DNA from: a bacterium
GTDB lineage: Bacteria > Latescibacterota > UBA2968 > UBA8231
NCBI GenBank assembly: GCA_027593305.1
Contig: JAQCJA010000083.1
Span: 1-12,831 of the forward strand
DNA: 12,831 nt
Direction: 5' to 3'
The notes beneath the pieces were generated by a model. That model saw nothing but the letters and a program-made list of their open reading frames with translations, did no database searches and was not told the DNA's origin. Below, piece after piece: positions 1-7,050 of this stretch. The position numbers were made by a program, and so were the translations under genes. Every line of letters starts with the position of its first letter. Position 1 is the stretch's first letter.

Positions 1-612
1 TCCGAGCCGACGCAGATCCGTGCCATGTTTGCCCGTCTCGACAGCGAGTTTGGCCGCATCGATGTGCTCGCCAACGTTGCCGGTGGCAGCGTCGCCCTCG
101 GGCCACCGGAAGATATCGATATCGACGAGGTCACCCGCTCCCTGCAGGGCCTGGTGGTGGGACGCTTCTGCTGTTGCCAGGAGGCAGGGCGACGCATGCT
201 GGCTGCGGGCAAAGGCAGCATCATCAACATCGCGTCGCTGGCGGGACTCACAGCCCTGGGCCGCGGTCACGCCGCCTACAGCACAGCTATGGGCGGCGTT
301 GTGCAGATGACCCGTGAGTTGAGCACAGAGTGGGCCAGCCGCGGCGTCAGGGTCAACGCCATCGTGCTGGCACAGGTCATGAATCCAAGTCTGCGCGAAC
401 GCATCGACAAGGATCCGCGTATGGAGACGCAGTGGCTGCGGGGCATCCCTATGGGCCGCCTCGGCGAGCCCGACGATGTCCGGGGGGTGGCCATCTTTCT
501 GGCATCCGACGCGGCCCGCTGGGTGACGGGCATTCTGCTGCCCATGGACGGCGGCAACCTGGCGATGAACGCCGGCGGTTCCTACCCCGGTGGTCCCGGG
601 ATCACAGGCTGA
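1..612 (+). CDS. SDR-family oxidoreductase, 3' part, degenerate active site
   Basis: The reading frame is open from the first base, so the gene begins upstream; 203 residues are visible. About 50 N-terminal residues, including the Rossmann glycine motif, are missing. Short-chain dehydrogenase features: a DVLANVAGG segment (residues 21-29, the NNAG region), SIINIAS with the catalytic serine at about 79, tyrosine 93 in AAYSTAMGG, RVNAI at 117-121, and a C-terminal MGRLGEP...FLASD...PMDGG pattern typical of classical SDRs. The usual YxxxK reads YSTAM here, so the catalytic lysine is methionine 97, and the tetrad asparagine (normally in an NLxG motif) aligns to leucine in LVVGRF. Family members reduce or oxidise carbonyl/alcohol groups with NAD(P)H, but activity of this copy is doubtful. 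It lies 13 bases before the E1-alpha gene, so it is probably the same operon; in acetoin loci an SDR interconverts acetoin and diacetyl or butanediol. The family is certain, the substrate unknown. Confidence 0.93.
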   Translation, partial: SEPTQIRAMFARLDSEFGRIDVLANVAGGSVALGPPEDIDIDEVTRSLQGLVVGRFCCCQEAGRRMLAAGKGSIINIASLAGLTALGRGHAAYSTAMGGVVQMTRELSTEWASRGVRVNAIVLAQVMNPSLRERIDKDPRMETQWLRGIPMGRLGEPDDVRGVAIFLASDAARWVTGILLPMDGGNLAMNAGGSYPGGPGITG

Positions 613-613
613 C

Positions 614-619
614 GAGAGG
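614..619 (+). promoter_or_regulatory. Ribosome binding site for E1-alpha (GAGAGG)
   Basis: GAGAGG lies six bases before the ATG at 626. It favours this start over the in-frame start at 590, which lies inside the preceding SDR gene and would add twelve residues unlike the family's N-terminus. Confidence 0.7.
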
Positions 620-625
620 TTAACA

Positions 626-1597
626 ATGACGATTCCAAAGGACACATTGCTGTCACTGTATCGCACCATGGTCCGCATCCGGCGCTGCGAGGAACAACTG
701 GCCCGGTCGTACGCGGCGGGCACCATCACCGGCGCCTGCCACACCTACGTCGGCGAGGAAGCCGTTGCCACCGGGGTCTGCGCGCATCTGCGGGACGACG
801 ACGCCGTGTTCAGCACCCACCGAGGTCATGGCCACGCCCTGGCCAAGGGCGTGCCCCCTGGCGCACTGGTGGCCGAACTCTTTGGCCGCGCAACGGGCTG
901 CTCTGGCGGTCGTGGCGGTAGCATGCATCTGTTTTCCCCGGAAGTCGGCATGATGGGTACCAGTGGCATCGTTGGTCCCTGCATTCTGCAGGCCACGGGC
1001 GCCGGTTACTCCTTCCAGCTGAAGGAAACCGATCAGGTGGGTGTCGCTTTCTTCGGTGACGGCGCCGTCAACAATGGCGCCTTCCACGAAGGGCTCAACA
1101 TGGCCACGATCTGGGACCTGCCGGTGCTGTTCGTCTGTGAGAACAACATGTACGCCACTGAGATCGCCTTCAAGGACTCGGCCCGCAATACCGATGTGGC
1201 AGGGCGCGCCGCCGGCTACGGTCTGCACGCTGAGGCTGTGGACGGCAATGATGTCCTGGCTGTGTACGAGGCAGCAGGTGCGGCGGTGGCGCGGGCTCGT
1301 CAGGGGGGTGGGCCGTCCCTCATCGAATGTCGGACCTATCGGACCCGGCCCCACGCCGAGGGGATGCGCGACGGCGGCTATCGATCGCAGGAGGAGATCG
1401 ACAGTTGGAAGGCACGCGACCCGATCAGCGCGTTTGCCCAATCCCTGCTCGACGACGGCGCCGTAACGGCCGCCGACCTGCAGACCATCGACGCGGCTAT
1501 CGTCGCCGAGATCCAGGAGGCTGTGGTGTTTGCCACGGACAGCCCGTGGCCGGATGCGACGACCGTCGCTGACCATATCTACGCGGGTACCGTCTGA
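626..1597 (+). CDS. Thiamine-diphosphate-dependent dehydrogenase E1 component, alpha subunit
   Basis: This 323-residue protein is the alpha subunit of a heterotetrameric E1 of the pyruvate/acetoin/branched-chain 2-oxoacid dehydrogenase type. With E1-beta it decarboxylates a 2-oxo acid (or cleaves acetoin) on thiamine diphosphate and passes the acyl group to lipoyl-E2. Visible motifs: STHRGHGHALAKG (about 63-75), GRGGSMH at 95-101, the ThDP/Mg motif from GDG at 144-146 to ENN at 172-174, and a YRTRPHAEG loop at 238-246 corresponding to the YRxxGHS phosphorylation-loop region, with proline where glycine is usual. Length matches bacterial AcoA/PdhA-type subunits. A ribosome site precedes the ATG. 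The stop shares one base with the E1-beta start (TGATG), implying coupled translation. The substrate cannot be fixed: acetoin, pyruvate and branched-chain versions share these motifs. An SDR upstream is compatible with an acetoin-type system but does not prove it. Confidence 0.94.
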   Translation: MTIPKDTLLSLYRTMVRIRRCEEQLARSYAAGTITGACHTYVGEEAVATGVCAHLRDDDAVFSTHRGHGHALAKGVPPGALVAELFGRATGCSGGRGGSMHLFSPEVGMMGTSGIVGPCILQATGAGYSFQLKETDQVGVAFFGDGAVNNGAFHEGLNMATIWDLPVLFVCENNMYATEIAFKDSARNTDVAGRAAGYGLHAEAVDGNDVLAVYEAAGAAVARARQGGGPSLIECRTYRTRPHAEGMRDGGYRSQEEIDSWKARDPISAFAQSLLDDGAVTAADLQTIDAAIVAEIQEAVVFATDSPWPDATTVADHIYAGTV

Positions 1598-2580
1598 TGG
1601 CCGCCCGCGAGATCAACTTCACCGAAGCGGCGCGAGAGGCGCTGGCGGCAGCAATGACCCGGGATCCGACGATCTTCGTTCTGGGCGAGGGCATCGGTAT
1701 CCGTGGCGGAAATTTCAACACGACGCTTGGTCTGTTCGAGCGTTTCGGTCCACGACGGCTGCGCGATACGCCGATCTGTGAGCGTGGGTTCGTCGGCCTG
1801 TGCACGGGTGCAGCCATGACTGGCACGCGGCCCGTCGTCGATTTCATGTTCATCGATTTCATTCTGGACTCCGTCGGTGAACTCACCAATCAGATCGCCA
1901 AGATCCAGTACATGACCGGTGGCCGGTTGAAGATGCCGGTGCTGCTGCGAGGCTGTGTCGGCATCGGCGGCGGCGCCGCCACGCACCACTCGGGCAGCTA
2001 CTACCCGCTGTTCGTCAACGTTCCAGGATTCCGCGTCGTGGTGCCCACGACCCCGTACGACGCCAAAGGGCTGCTGTCGACGGCCCTGCGTTGTGACGAT
2101 CCGGTGTTGTTCCTGGAACACAAGTCCCTGCTCAATGTCCGGGGAGAGGTGCCGGAGGAAGATTATCAGATCCCTTTCGGGCAGGCGCGCCTGTGCCGCC
2201 AAGGCACGGGGGTCACAGTTGTCGCCATCGGTCCCCTTGTGCCCAAGTGCCTGGCCGTCTGTGACACCCTCGCCGCCGAAGGAATCTCGGTGGAGGTCAT
2301 CGATCCGCGCACGCTGGCGCCTCTCGATATGGACACGATTCTGGTGTCAGTTCGCAAGACGGGCAAGCTGCTTGTTGCCGATGAATCCTTCGGACCCTGT
2401 GGCGTCGGCGCCGAGATTGCCGCGCAGGTGATGGCGCAGGGATTTGACGATCTGGCGGCGCCCGTGCGCCGACTCAATGGGGTACATACACCGACGCCCT
2501 ACAGCCCACCGCTGGAGGCGGCCGTCGTGCCCTCTATGGACCAGGTTGCCGCCGCCGTGCGGGATCTGGCAGCCGAATAG
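1597..2580 (+). CDS. Thiamine-diphosphate-dependent dehydrogenase E1 component, beta subunit
   Basis: The 327-residue partner of E1-alpha, with the usual two-part architecture: an N-terminal pyrimidine-binding domain (about 1-190) and a C-terminal transketolase-C domain (about 200-325). Motifs: LGEGIG at 29-34, DTPICERGF at 58-65 with the conserved ThDP-contacting glutamate at 62, FMFIDF at 83-88, NQIAKIQYM around 98-106, THHSGSYYPLF followed by VPG, TPYDAKGLL, FLEHKSLL, and in the C-terminal half VIDPRTLAPLD and DESFGPCGVGAEIA. Start: the ATG overlaps the E1-alpha TGA by one base, and no strong Shine-Dalgarno is seen, so expression probably depends on coupling. It ends in TAG, the only TAG stop in the window. 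Seven bases separate it from E2. The assignment to the E1-beta family is very secure; the substrate is not. Confidence 0.95.
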   Translation: MAAREINFTEAAREALAAAMTRDPTIFVLGEGIGIRGGNFNTTLGLFERFGPRRLRDTPICERGFVGLCTGAAMTGTRPVVDFMFIDFILDSVGELTNQIAKIQYMTGGRLKMPVLLRGCVGIGGGAATHHSGSYYPLFVNVPGFRVVVPTTPYDAKGLLSTALRCDDPVLFLEHKSLLNVRGEVPEEDYQIPFGQARLCRQGTGVTVVAIGPLVPKCLAVCDTLAAEGISVEVIDPRTLAPLDMDTILVSVRKTGKLLVADESFGPCGVGAEIAAQVMAQGFDDLAAPVRRLNGVHTPTPYSPPLEAAVVPSMDQVAAAVRDLAAE

Positions 2581-2587
2581 CGCCGCC

Positions 2588-3748
2588 ATGGCCATCGACG
2601 TTGTCATGCCACGGCTGGGCTGGACGATGGAAGAGGGCACTCTGGTGGAGTGGCTGAAAGCATCCGGCGACCCGGTGCAGGTTGGCGACATCCTGTTCAC
2701 TGTGGAAAGTGACAAGGCGCTCAACGAAATCGAAGCCTTCGACAGCGGCACGTTGCACATCCCCGAAAACGCCCCGGCGCCCGGCGCGACGGTGCCTGTG
2801 GGTACGGTGCTGGCGTATGTGCTGGCCGCTGGGGAAGTCGGTCCAGCGCTGGTACCGCCACCGCCAGAGCGAGCCACAGCACAGGGTTCGGCAGGCCCGT
2901 CCGCGCCAGCGGCGGCAGCAATCTCCACCGATGCCGGCGGCAACAAGCCATCGATCAGCCCCCGGGCGCGCCGACTGGCAAAGGATCTCGGTGTCGATTG
3001 GGAGCGACTCACCGGCACGGGCAGCACCGGCCGCGTCACGGAGGAGGACGTCCGCGCCGCGGCGGCTTCCGTAGGCGACATCGATCCCAGCGTCGAGCGT
3101 GTGCCCATGAATCCGACACGTCTGGCCATTGCGACGCGCCTCGTTGGCAGCCATCGTGATTCGGCACCGGTTACACTGACGGCGGAATACGACGTCACCG
3201 CCCTGGTGGAACTGCGCAGCGCAAGCCGACCGCGCCCGGCGTACAACGACTTTCTGATCCGCTTCGCCGCTGTCGCCCTCGAACGGCATCCGGCACTCAA
3301 CAGTTCTCTTCAGGGCCATGACATTCTGCTGCACGAGAGCATCCACATCGGTTTCGCCGTCGACACCGAAGCCGGCTTGCTCGTGCCCGTCGTCCGCGAT
3401 GCCAATCGCAAGAGCATCGCCGAGATCGCCCGCGACAGCGCCCGTCTCGGCGGTCAGGCACTACGCGGTGAACTCGCTGGGGACGACATGCGCGGCGGCA
3501 CCTTCACCATCACGAATCTGGGCGCCGCCGGCATCGATGCCTTCACGCCCATCATCAATCCGCCCCAGTGCGCCATCCTCGGCATCGGCCGCATTTCCCA
3601 GCGACCGGCGGTGTACGAGGGACAGGTGGTGCCCCGCTGGCTCACGGTTGTCAGCCTGAGTTTCGACCATCGGATCATCGACGGCGGCCCTGCGGCTCGT
3701 TTCCTGGCGACGCTGCGGCAGCTCGTGGAGTCGCCGGACCCCTCATGA
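2588..3748 (+). CDS. Dihydrolipoamide acyltransferase (E2) of a 2-oxoacid dehydrogenase complex
   Basis: A 386-residue E2 core protein that takes the acyl group from E1 on a lipoyl-lysine and transfers it to coenzyme A. Domains: one lipoyl domain (about 2-80) with acceptor lysine 43 in ESDKALNEIEA; an Ala/Pro-rich linker (about 85-120); a peripheral E3/E1-binding domain (about 123-158, ISPRARRLAKDLGV and GRVTEEDV); and the catalytic acyltransferase domain (about 170-384) with GTFTITNLGA and the active-site HRIIDGG at 361-367 (histidine 361, aspartate 365). It is thus a true E2, not the alpha/beta-hydrolase AcoC variant. It is at the short end for E2, with a single lipoyl domain. The ATG at 2588 was chosen because homologous sequence (DVVMPRLGWTMEEG) begins right after it; the open frame extends upstream only into E1-beta. 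The stop overlaps the next start (ATGA). No E3 dihydrolipoamide dehydrogenase gene is visible. Confidence 0.94.
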   Translation: MAIDVVMPRLGWTMEEGTLVEWLKASGDPVQVGDILFTVESDKALNEIEAFDSGTLHIPENAPAPGATVPVGTVLAYVLAAGEVGPALVPPPPERATAQGSAGPSAPAAAAISTDAGGNKPSISPRARRLAKDLGVDWERLTGTGSTGRVTEEDVRAAAASVGDIDPSVERVPMNPTRLAIATRLVGSHRDSAPVTLTAEYDVTALVELRSASRPRPAYNDFLIRFAAVALERHPALNSSLQGHDILLHESIHIGFAVDTEAGLLVPVVRDANRKSIAEIARDSARLGGQALRGELAGDDMRGGTFTITNLGAAGIDAFTPIINPPQCAILGIGRISQRPAVYEGQVVPRWLTVVSLSFDHRIIDGGPAARFLATLRQLVESPDPS

Positions 3749-4284
3749 CCCCCATGCGAGTCGGCTTCGTTGGTGGTGGGGAGCATGCCCGCATGAGCCT
3801 GTTGCCCAGTCTGCGCCACGCTCTTGGGGGAGCCCCCGAAGGCTTGCCCGCCCTGGTGGCGACACATGCTGGCGCACAACTGCCGCCGCTGCTGGGCGAA
3901 CTCGTGGCATTGGCCGAGCACAAGGCGGACCACGCCGAGCGCATCGCCGCCGTGCACGGCATCCAGCGGGTCTACGCCAACCACGAGGATATGCTCGCCC
4001 ACGAGGACCTCGACTGCGTCATCGTCTGCCTGCACCCGCGGCTGCAGCCGGATGTGGCAGTCACCTGCCTCAACGCCGGCGTGCACGTGTTTCTGGAGAA
4101 GCCACAGGCCGAAAGTGTCGCCGAGTCCCTGCGCATCCGGGACGCTGCTGCGCGCAATGGCAAACAGGTCGCTGTGGCTTTCATGAAGCGCTTCTCGGCG
4201 CCGTATCTGCGAGCCCGGCAGATCATGGAGCTGCCCGCCTTCGGGGCGCCGAGCATGTACGAGGCGCGCTTCACGTACGCCCGG

Positions 4285-4287
4285 TAA
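4285..4287 (+). other. Premature in-frame TAA codon
   Basis: The TAA follows the residues FTYAR and precedes PVDVYNF, in frame with both halves of the oxidoreductase. A tyrosine codon (TAC or TAT) is one base away. None of the 13 genes in the window ends in TAA (twelve end in TGA, one in TAG), so this is the only TAA seen in a real reading frame. Confidence 0.85.
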
Positions 4288-4791
4288 CCCGTCGACGTCT
4301 ACAACTTTCTCAACGGCTTCGGCATTCATCACCTCGATCTGCCACGCTTCTTCATGGGGGATGTCGACACGGTATCGGCAGAGCGCGTGTCCCGGGGTGC
4401 AGGGCTCGACGGCTATGCCATCACCCTGCGGTTCTGTTCGGGTGCTCTCGGACTGCTCAACATCAACTGCCTCGAGTCGAGTTTCACCAACTGGAGCGAG
4501 AGGCTCAGTATCTCCGGCGTCGGCAGCAGCCTGCACGTGGAGAACTGGCGCCGCGTCATTGCCTTCATCGCCGGTGAGGATGAGATGCGCTACTGGGAAC
4601 CGGAAGACATCCAGCCGACGGATGCCGCCAACAGTCTGAATCTGCACGGCTTCGTCGGCGAACTGCGCGATTTCGTCACCAGCGTCGCCGGCAGCCACGC
4701 ACCTGCCTCGACCCTGCAGGACGGCATCGAGTCGGTTCGCCTGCAGGAAGCCATCGAACTCTCCGTACACAGCGGTCGCCGCGTGGCGCTC

Positions 4792-4797
4792 AAGGAG
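4792..4797 (+). promoter_or_regulatory. Ribosome binding site for second Gfo/Idh/MocA gene (AAGGAG)
   Basis: AAGGAG lies eight bases before the ATG at 4806, inside the 3' end of the interrupted gene. It means the second oxidoreductase need not rely solely on ribosomes arriving from the broken upstream frame. Confidence 0.65.
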
Positions 4798-4805
4798 ATC
4801 GCCCC

Positions 4806-5876
4806 ATGAAGTTTCGTATCGGTATCGCCGGCTACGATCTGTGGCCCCACACCCTCGCCTTCATCCGCGTGCTGAAGGATGCGGACTTCTGCACCATCGC
4901 AGCCGTATGGGACGAGGACCCGGAAGATCTGGCGCGCCTCGTGCAGCACACCGGTGCTCCGGGATACACAGATCTGACCGAATTCGTCGGCTCCGACATC
5001 GACGGTGGCATCCTCACGGTGCGCACGTCGGAGCGCGCCAACGTTGCCGAGGCGCTTGCCGGTGCCGGCAAACATGTGCTGGCCGACAAGCCCATGGCCA
5101 TGTCCGTCGCCGACTGCCAGCGCATGATCGATGCCTGTGCGGTTGCTGGCGTGAGCCTGATGAGTGGCTACAACTTTCGCTACTGGAAGTCCTTTCAACT
5201 GATGAAGCAGATCTGGGATTCCGGCGAGCTCGGCGAGCCACACCATATCTACTGTGGCTATCCCACAGGTGTGCCGTCACGGACCGAAGAGGACAAGTCC
5301 CTGCTGAGCTGGTGGACGGACCCGGCCGCTTCACCTGGCGGGGCCTGGTTCACCCACGCCGATCACGCCATCGACTTCAGCCGCTGGATCTGGGGTACCG
5401 AAGTGGCCGAGGTCATGGCCGATATGCGCAATCTGCGTCACAAGGACTGGCCCAATGAGGATTACGGCGTCGCCCACTACGTCATGGAGGATGGGGCGAC
5501 GCTGCTCATACACTCCGATGGCATCTCATCGGGGGCGCGCTCACGTCTCGACCTCAACGTCTATGGCTCGGAGGGGGGGATGATGTTCTGCTGGCGACCG
5601 CGGGCGACTCTGCGCGTGTGGGGGGCGCCATCCCTCGGTGCCGACGTCGTGGAGTACCAACTCGACGATTCGTGGGATGTCGCCATGGGGGCCATGACGC
5701 GGGCCTGGGTCGAAGCGGCACAGACAGGGACCCCGCCGCCACAGACCGGGCTCGATGGTCTGCGGGTCATGGAGGCGTCCCTTGCCGCCTATGATTCCTC
5801 CGCCCAGGAGAAACGCATCCGCCTGCGCCACATCCACGGCCGCCCCGGGGAGACCCGCGGTGGCGCCACGCTCTGA
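4806..5876 (+). CDS. Gfo/Idh/MocA-family oxidoreductase (second of three)
   Basis: A 356-residue NAD(P)-dependent oxidoreductase-family protein, normal length. The N-terminal Rossmann domain (about 1-120) begins KFRIGIAGYDLWPH, where the usual GxGxxG is reduced to an atypical GIAGY. The EKP signature appears as DKP (94-96, VLADKPMAMS). The C-terminal alpha/beta domain has GYNFRYWKSF (121-130) and GGAWFTHADHAIDFSRW (178-194), whose histidines 184/187 and aspartate 190 occupy the family's catalytic GxHxxD region. Expected chemistry is hydride transfer to or from a sugar, inositol or related hydroxy/keto compound. The start ATG overlaps the preceding stop and has a good ribosome site. A 33-base gap follows before the third oxidoreductase. 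The unusual glycine motif and DKP could alter cofactor use, or this may be a divergent non-redox member. Family secure, substrate unknown. Confidence 0.9.
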   Translation: MKFRIGIAGYDLWPHTLAFIRVLKDADFCTIAAVWDEDPEDLARLVQHTGAPGYTDLTEFVGSDIDGGILTVRTSERANVAEALAGAGKHVLADKPMAMSVADCQRMIDACAVAGVSLMSGYNFRYWKSFQLMKQIWDSGELGEPHHIYCGYPTGVPSRTEEDKSLLSWWTDPAASPGGAWFTHADHAIDFSRWIWGTEVAEVMADMRNLRHKDWPNEDYGVAHYVMEDGATLLIHSDGISSGARSRLDLNVYGSEGGMMFCWRPRATLRVWGAPSLGADVVEYQLDDSWDVAMGAMTRAWVEAAQTGTPPPQTGLDGLRVMEASLAAYDSSAQEKRIRLRHIHGRPGETRGGATL

Positions 5877-5896
5877 GCACAGGCCCAGCCAGGTTC

Positions 5897-5902
5897 AGGA
5901 GA
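5897..5902 (+). promoter_or_regulatory. Ribosome binding site for third Gfo/Idh/MocA gene (AGGAGA)
   Basis: AGGAGA sits seven bases before the ATG at 5910, in the 33-base gap. It supports that start, from which the protein begins directly with its Rossmann strand. Confidence 0.7.
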
Positions 5903-5909
5903 CAATCCC

Positions 5910-6992
5910 ATGTTTCGGTCAGCCATTCTCGGATGCGGCCCACGGGCCAACAACCATGCCGCCGTGTATCCTGATATCGCCGCTATGGATCTTGTCGCCT
6001 GCTGTGACCTCGACGCCGAGCGACGGGATGCCTTTGCCAGCAAGCACGGTGTGCCGGCGCGCTACGGCGACCTGCACGACATGCTCGACAAAGGGCAGAT
6101 CGATGTTCTGCACAGGGTCACCCAGCCCGATTACCGGCTCGCCGGGATCCGTGCCGCGGCCGACGCCGGGGTGCGGGCGATCATTGTTGAGAAGCCCCTG
6201 ACCCTGTGGCCGATGGAGGCCCTCGAGATCGCCGAGATCTGTCGGGAGACGGGCTGCAAGGTCATCGTCAATACCCAGCGACGTTACTTTCCGCAGTACC
6301 CCGCAATCCGTGACCTGATCCGCTCCGGCAAACTCGGGGAAGTCGACTTTGTCCGCGCCAGTACATGGGGTGGACCGCTGGCCATGGGACCCCACCTGAT
6401 GGATCTGGTCATGATGGTTCTGGACGATCCGTGGCCGGAAGCCGTGTGGGCCAGCGCCGAAGGCCTGGAGGGCTACGAATGGACCCATGCCGCCCCAAGC
6501 CATGTGCAGGCCACCTACTGGTTCCCTGGCAACCGGCGGGTATTCTGGGAGTGCTCGCCACGCGGCCTCGGCAACCGCAGTGGGGCCACATACTGGATGC
6601 ACCTGGACCTTGATATCCATTGCACGAATGGTGTCATCTGGGCCCAGCAGAAGGGCCGGTGGGGATACCAGGTGCGCGGCCAGGCCGAGGTCTTCGACGC
6701 CCCGGCAGACTACTTCGAGCAGGAGCACCCCGGACAACGTGACTTCACCGCCGCTGTCGGCGCCTGGCTCGACGATGCCCACAAGGTGCACGAGTGTCGC
6801 CTGGAGACGGCGCTGCCCGTGATGTGGACGATTTTTGCCGCCCTGAAGTCGGCCAAACTCGGCCACCAGATTTCGCTCAACAACGACACCGGCTTTTTCC
6901 TGCGAGCGTCACGGGAGGGGCGCCCCATCGACGTACCGGCAGGTGTGACCGACAATGACCTGAAAGCGCTGCGCAACCAGCTCCCCCGCTGA
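5910..6992 (+). CDS. Gfo/Idh/MocA-family oxidoreductase (third of three)
   Basis: A 360-residue oxidoreductase with a canonical dinucleotide-binding start (RSAILGCGPRANNHA, 3-17), an acidic CDLDAERRDAF after the second strand (32-42), and the EKP signature at 94-96 (IIVEKPLTLWP). The C-terminal domain has NTQRRYFPQYPAIRDLI (121-137), the SGKLGEVDFVRA segment common in this superfamily, and GPHLMDLVMMVL (160-171) at the catalytic GxHxxD position. Predicted to oxidise or reduce a sugar- or polyol-like substrate with NAD(P). It is clearly different in sequence from its two upstream neighbours, so these are not recent tandem duplicates and probably perform successive or alternative steps. It is followed by a 58-base gap with no visible terminator. 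Family confident, substrate unknown. Confidence 0.93.
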   Translation: MFRSAILGCGPRANNHAAVYPDIAAMDLVACCDLDAERRDAFASKHGVPARYGDLHDMLDKGQIDVLHRVTQPDYRLAGIRAAADAGVRAIIVEKPLTLWPMEALEIAEICRETGCKVIVNTQRRYFPQYPAIRDLIRSGKLGEVDFVRASTWGGPLAMGPHLMDLVMMVLDDPWPEAVWASAEGLEGYEWTHAAPSHVQATYWFPGNRRVFWECSPRGLGNRSGATYWMHLDLDIHCTNGVIWAQQKGRWGYQVRGQAEVFDAPADYFEQEHPGQRDFTAAVGAWLDDAHKVHECRLETALPVMWTIFAALKSAKLGHQISLNNDTGFFLRASREGRPIDVPAGVTDNDLKALRNQLPR

Positions 6993-7037
6993 TGCCCAGC
7001 CCGCCACCATATGCCGCGGTCGATGCGTGCAACCGCC

Positions 7038-7042
7038 GGAGA
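7038..7042 (+). promoter_or_regulatory. Ribosome binding site for the MIP18-fusion gene (GGAGA)
   Basis: GGAGA lies eight bases before the ATG at 7051. It favours that ATG over an in-frame GTG at 7027, which would add only eight proline-rich residues. Confidence 0.6.
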
Positions 7043-7050
7043 AACCGCCC

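Larger units (their letters stand above)
3745..4809 (+). pseudogene. Gfo/Idh/MocA-family oxidoreductase interrupted by an in-frame TAA
   Basis: This is one oxidoreductase frame of 354 codons broken only by a TAA at 4285-4287 (codon 181). Before it are a Rossmann start (RVGFVGGGEHAR, 5-16) and the EKP signature at 118-120 in HVFLEKPQ. After it, in the same frame, the substrate domain continues with VYNFLNGFGIHHLDLPRFF, carrying the GxHxxD-type catalytic region, and ends normally in an ATGA overlap with the next gene. The family catalyses NAD(P)-dependent oxidation or reduction of sugars, inositols and related polyols. The second half cannot sensibly start alone: the first ATG, at 4354, lies beyond the catalytic histidines. 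No frameshift accompanies the stop and codon bias is unchanged on both sides, so the lesion is recent, a sequencing or assembly error, or a read-through site. The start is the ATG at 3745 overlapping the E2 stop; the ATG at 3754 is possible. Confidence 0.85.

Noticed and set aside
590..625. Upstream in-frame start for E1-alpha at 590
   Set aside because: It lies inside the SDR gene, has no fitting ribosome site and adds residues not typical of the family. The ATG at 626 has GAGAGG at the right distance.
2588..3748. E2 as the AcoC alpha/beta-hydrolase type found in some acetoin systems
   Set aside because: The C-terminal part has the acyltransferase HRIIDGG motif and an E3-binding domain, not an alpha/beta-hydrolase fold.
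3454..4770. Long antisense open frame (about 440 codons) spanning E2's 3' end and the interrupted oxidoreductase
   Set aside because: It covers two genes identified on the plus strand, shows no recognisable motif and is explained by codon bias. It does not account for the TAA at 4285.
4354..4809. The second half of the interrupted oxidoreductase as an independent gene starting at 4354
   Set aside because: That ATG lies within the core domain, after the catalytic GIHHLD segment, so the product would be a fragment. The frame is continuous with the first half.
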